From positions 1 to 42,335 of the forward strand of contig NZ_JAQTZS010000027.1 in NCBI RefSeq assembly GCF_028687635.1: a DNA stretch of 42,335 nt. Reading direction: 5' to 3'. Below the pieces are notes generated by a model. The model was not told the origin of the DNA. It did not search any database and saw only the letters and a list, made by a program, of their open reading frames with translations. The translations under genes were made by a program, and so were the position numbers. Shown here one piece after another: positions 41,742 through 42,335 of this stretch. This stretch comes from Malikia sp. (lineage in GTDB: Bacteria > Pseudomonadota > Gammaproteobacteria > Burkholderiales > Burkholderiaceae_C). The first letter of the stretch is position 1; each line of letters begins with the position of its first letter.

Positions 41742-42335
41742 TTACTTCTTGACGATGTCCTTGCCGAACCACTTGGTCGAGATGGTCGCGGCGGTGCCGT
41801 CGGCCTTCATCGCATCCATGGCGCCCTGCAGCTTGGCCAGCAGCGCGGTCTCGTCCTTTCGGGTGCCGACGCCATAGTCCTCGGTACCGAAATTCTCGTC
41901 CAGCACGCGGTACTCGCCCGGCTTCTTGGCGGTGTAGTAGCGGCCCACGACCTCGTCGACGACCAGCGCATCGAGGCGGCCTGCCGACAGATCCATCAGC
42001 GCCGTGACGTTGTCGCCGAACTTCTTGATTTCCTTGATCGCCTTGGCGGTGTCAGCATCCTTCTGGATCGCCTCGACCGCGCTGCTGCCATCCTGCACAC
42101 CGACCACCTTGCCGGCCAGCTGGGCCTTGGCCGTGATGGGCGACTTGTCCGTCACGACGATGATCTGGTGGTTCTCCAGGTAAGGCGTGGTGAACAGGAT
42201 GTTGGCCTTGCGCTCCTCGGTGATGGTCAGGCCGTTCCAGAGCACGTCGACGCGCTTGCCGTTGAGCTCGGCTTCCTTGGCGCTCCAGTCGATCGGCTTG
42301 AAGCTGACTTCGAGGCCGCTGCGCTTGCCGGCTTC
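41742..42335 (-). CDS. Polar amino acid ABC transporter substrate-binding protein (partial, runs off right edge)
   Basis: The C-terminal 197 residues of a type 2 periplasmic binding protein (SBP_bac_3). The frame is open through base 42335, beginning EAGKRSGLEVSFKPIDWSAK, and then reads ELNGKRVDVLWNGLTITEER, the usual ligand-site neighbourhood. LAGKVVGVQDGSSAVEAIQK and ALMDLSAGRLDALVVDEVVG are typical hinge segments. It ends FGKDIVKK. The signal peptide and first lobe lie outside the window. It is transcribed ahead of the permease and ATPase. The ligand is not predictable, but the Ser-Ser and Asp residues resemble cystine/polar amino acid binders. Confidence 0.9.
   Translation of the reverse strand, partial: EAGKRSGLEVSFKPIDWSAKEAELNGKRVDVLWNGLTITEERKANILFTTPYLENHQIIVVTDKSPITAKAQLAGKVVGVQDGSSAVEAIQKDADTAKAIKEIKKFGDNVTALMDLSAGRLDALVVDEVVGRYYTAKKPGEYRVLDENFGTEDYGVGTRKDETALLAKLQGAMDAMKADGTAATISTKWFGKDIVKK

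Overview
The window is high-GC DNA with dense, mostly operonic coding sequence and the ftsK–lolA / trxB / rpmB–rpmG housekeeping arrangement of a betaproteobacterium. It most resembles the order Burkholderiales; genus cannot be set from sequence reading alone. No tRNA, rRNA or CRISPR array was seen, and no gene-free stretch exceeds 300 bases (the longest are about 250 bases at 11545-11796 and 33654-33917).

Region A (1-11.6 kb): the left edge is the 3' end of an IS66-type element fused to the tail of a nitrate/sulfonate-type ABC permease, which lacks its 5' part. It is followed by a ten-gene, tightly spaced minus-strand operon. In transcription order this is: two DszC/SfnB-type flavoproteins, an NtaA/DszA-type FMN monooxygenase, a porin, a shortened acyl-CoA-synthetase-like protein, and a branched-chain-amino-acid-type ABC importer (LivG, LivH, LivM, binding protein, LivF). 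The gene mix points to import and oxidative breakdown of an organosulfur compound.

Region B (11.7-25.2 kb): a plus-strand block encodes a molybdopterin oxidoreductase and a four-gene general L-amino-acid ABC importer (AapJQMP type). A strong hairpin separates it from a minus-strand operon for a family 2A encapsulin sulfur nanocompartment: rhodanese, serine O-acetyltransferase, SrpI-type shell, and a cysteine desulfurase cargo with a 200-residue disordered N-terminal extension. Beyond it lie a secreted YolA/DUF4879-like protein and an sbp–molbindin–cysB-like operon. Together these genes form a sulfur assimilation and storage island. A similar A/T-rich motif is visible upstream of three of its transcription units.

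Region C (25.3-34.4 kb): conserved core genes: truncated haemoglobin, an FtsX/YbbP-type permease, lolA, ftsK, trxB, a bestrophin-like channel, rpmB and rpmG with a clear intrinsic terminator.

Region D (34.5-42.3 kb): a three-PAS diguanylate cyclase, then a compact operon that looks like a ribosomally synthesised, post-translationally modified peptide (RiPP) system. It has an 87-residue Cys-motif peptide, a DUF692 multinuclear non-heme iron oxidase (MNIO), and a small partner protein. After a hairpin comes a 628-residue Cys-rich protein with transthyretin-like domains. This cluster is the best candidate for an undescribed system. The window ends in a polar amino acid ABC importer whose binding protein runs off the right edge.
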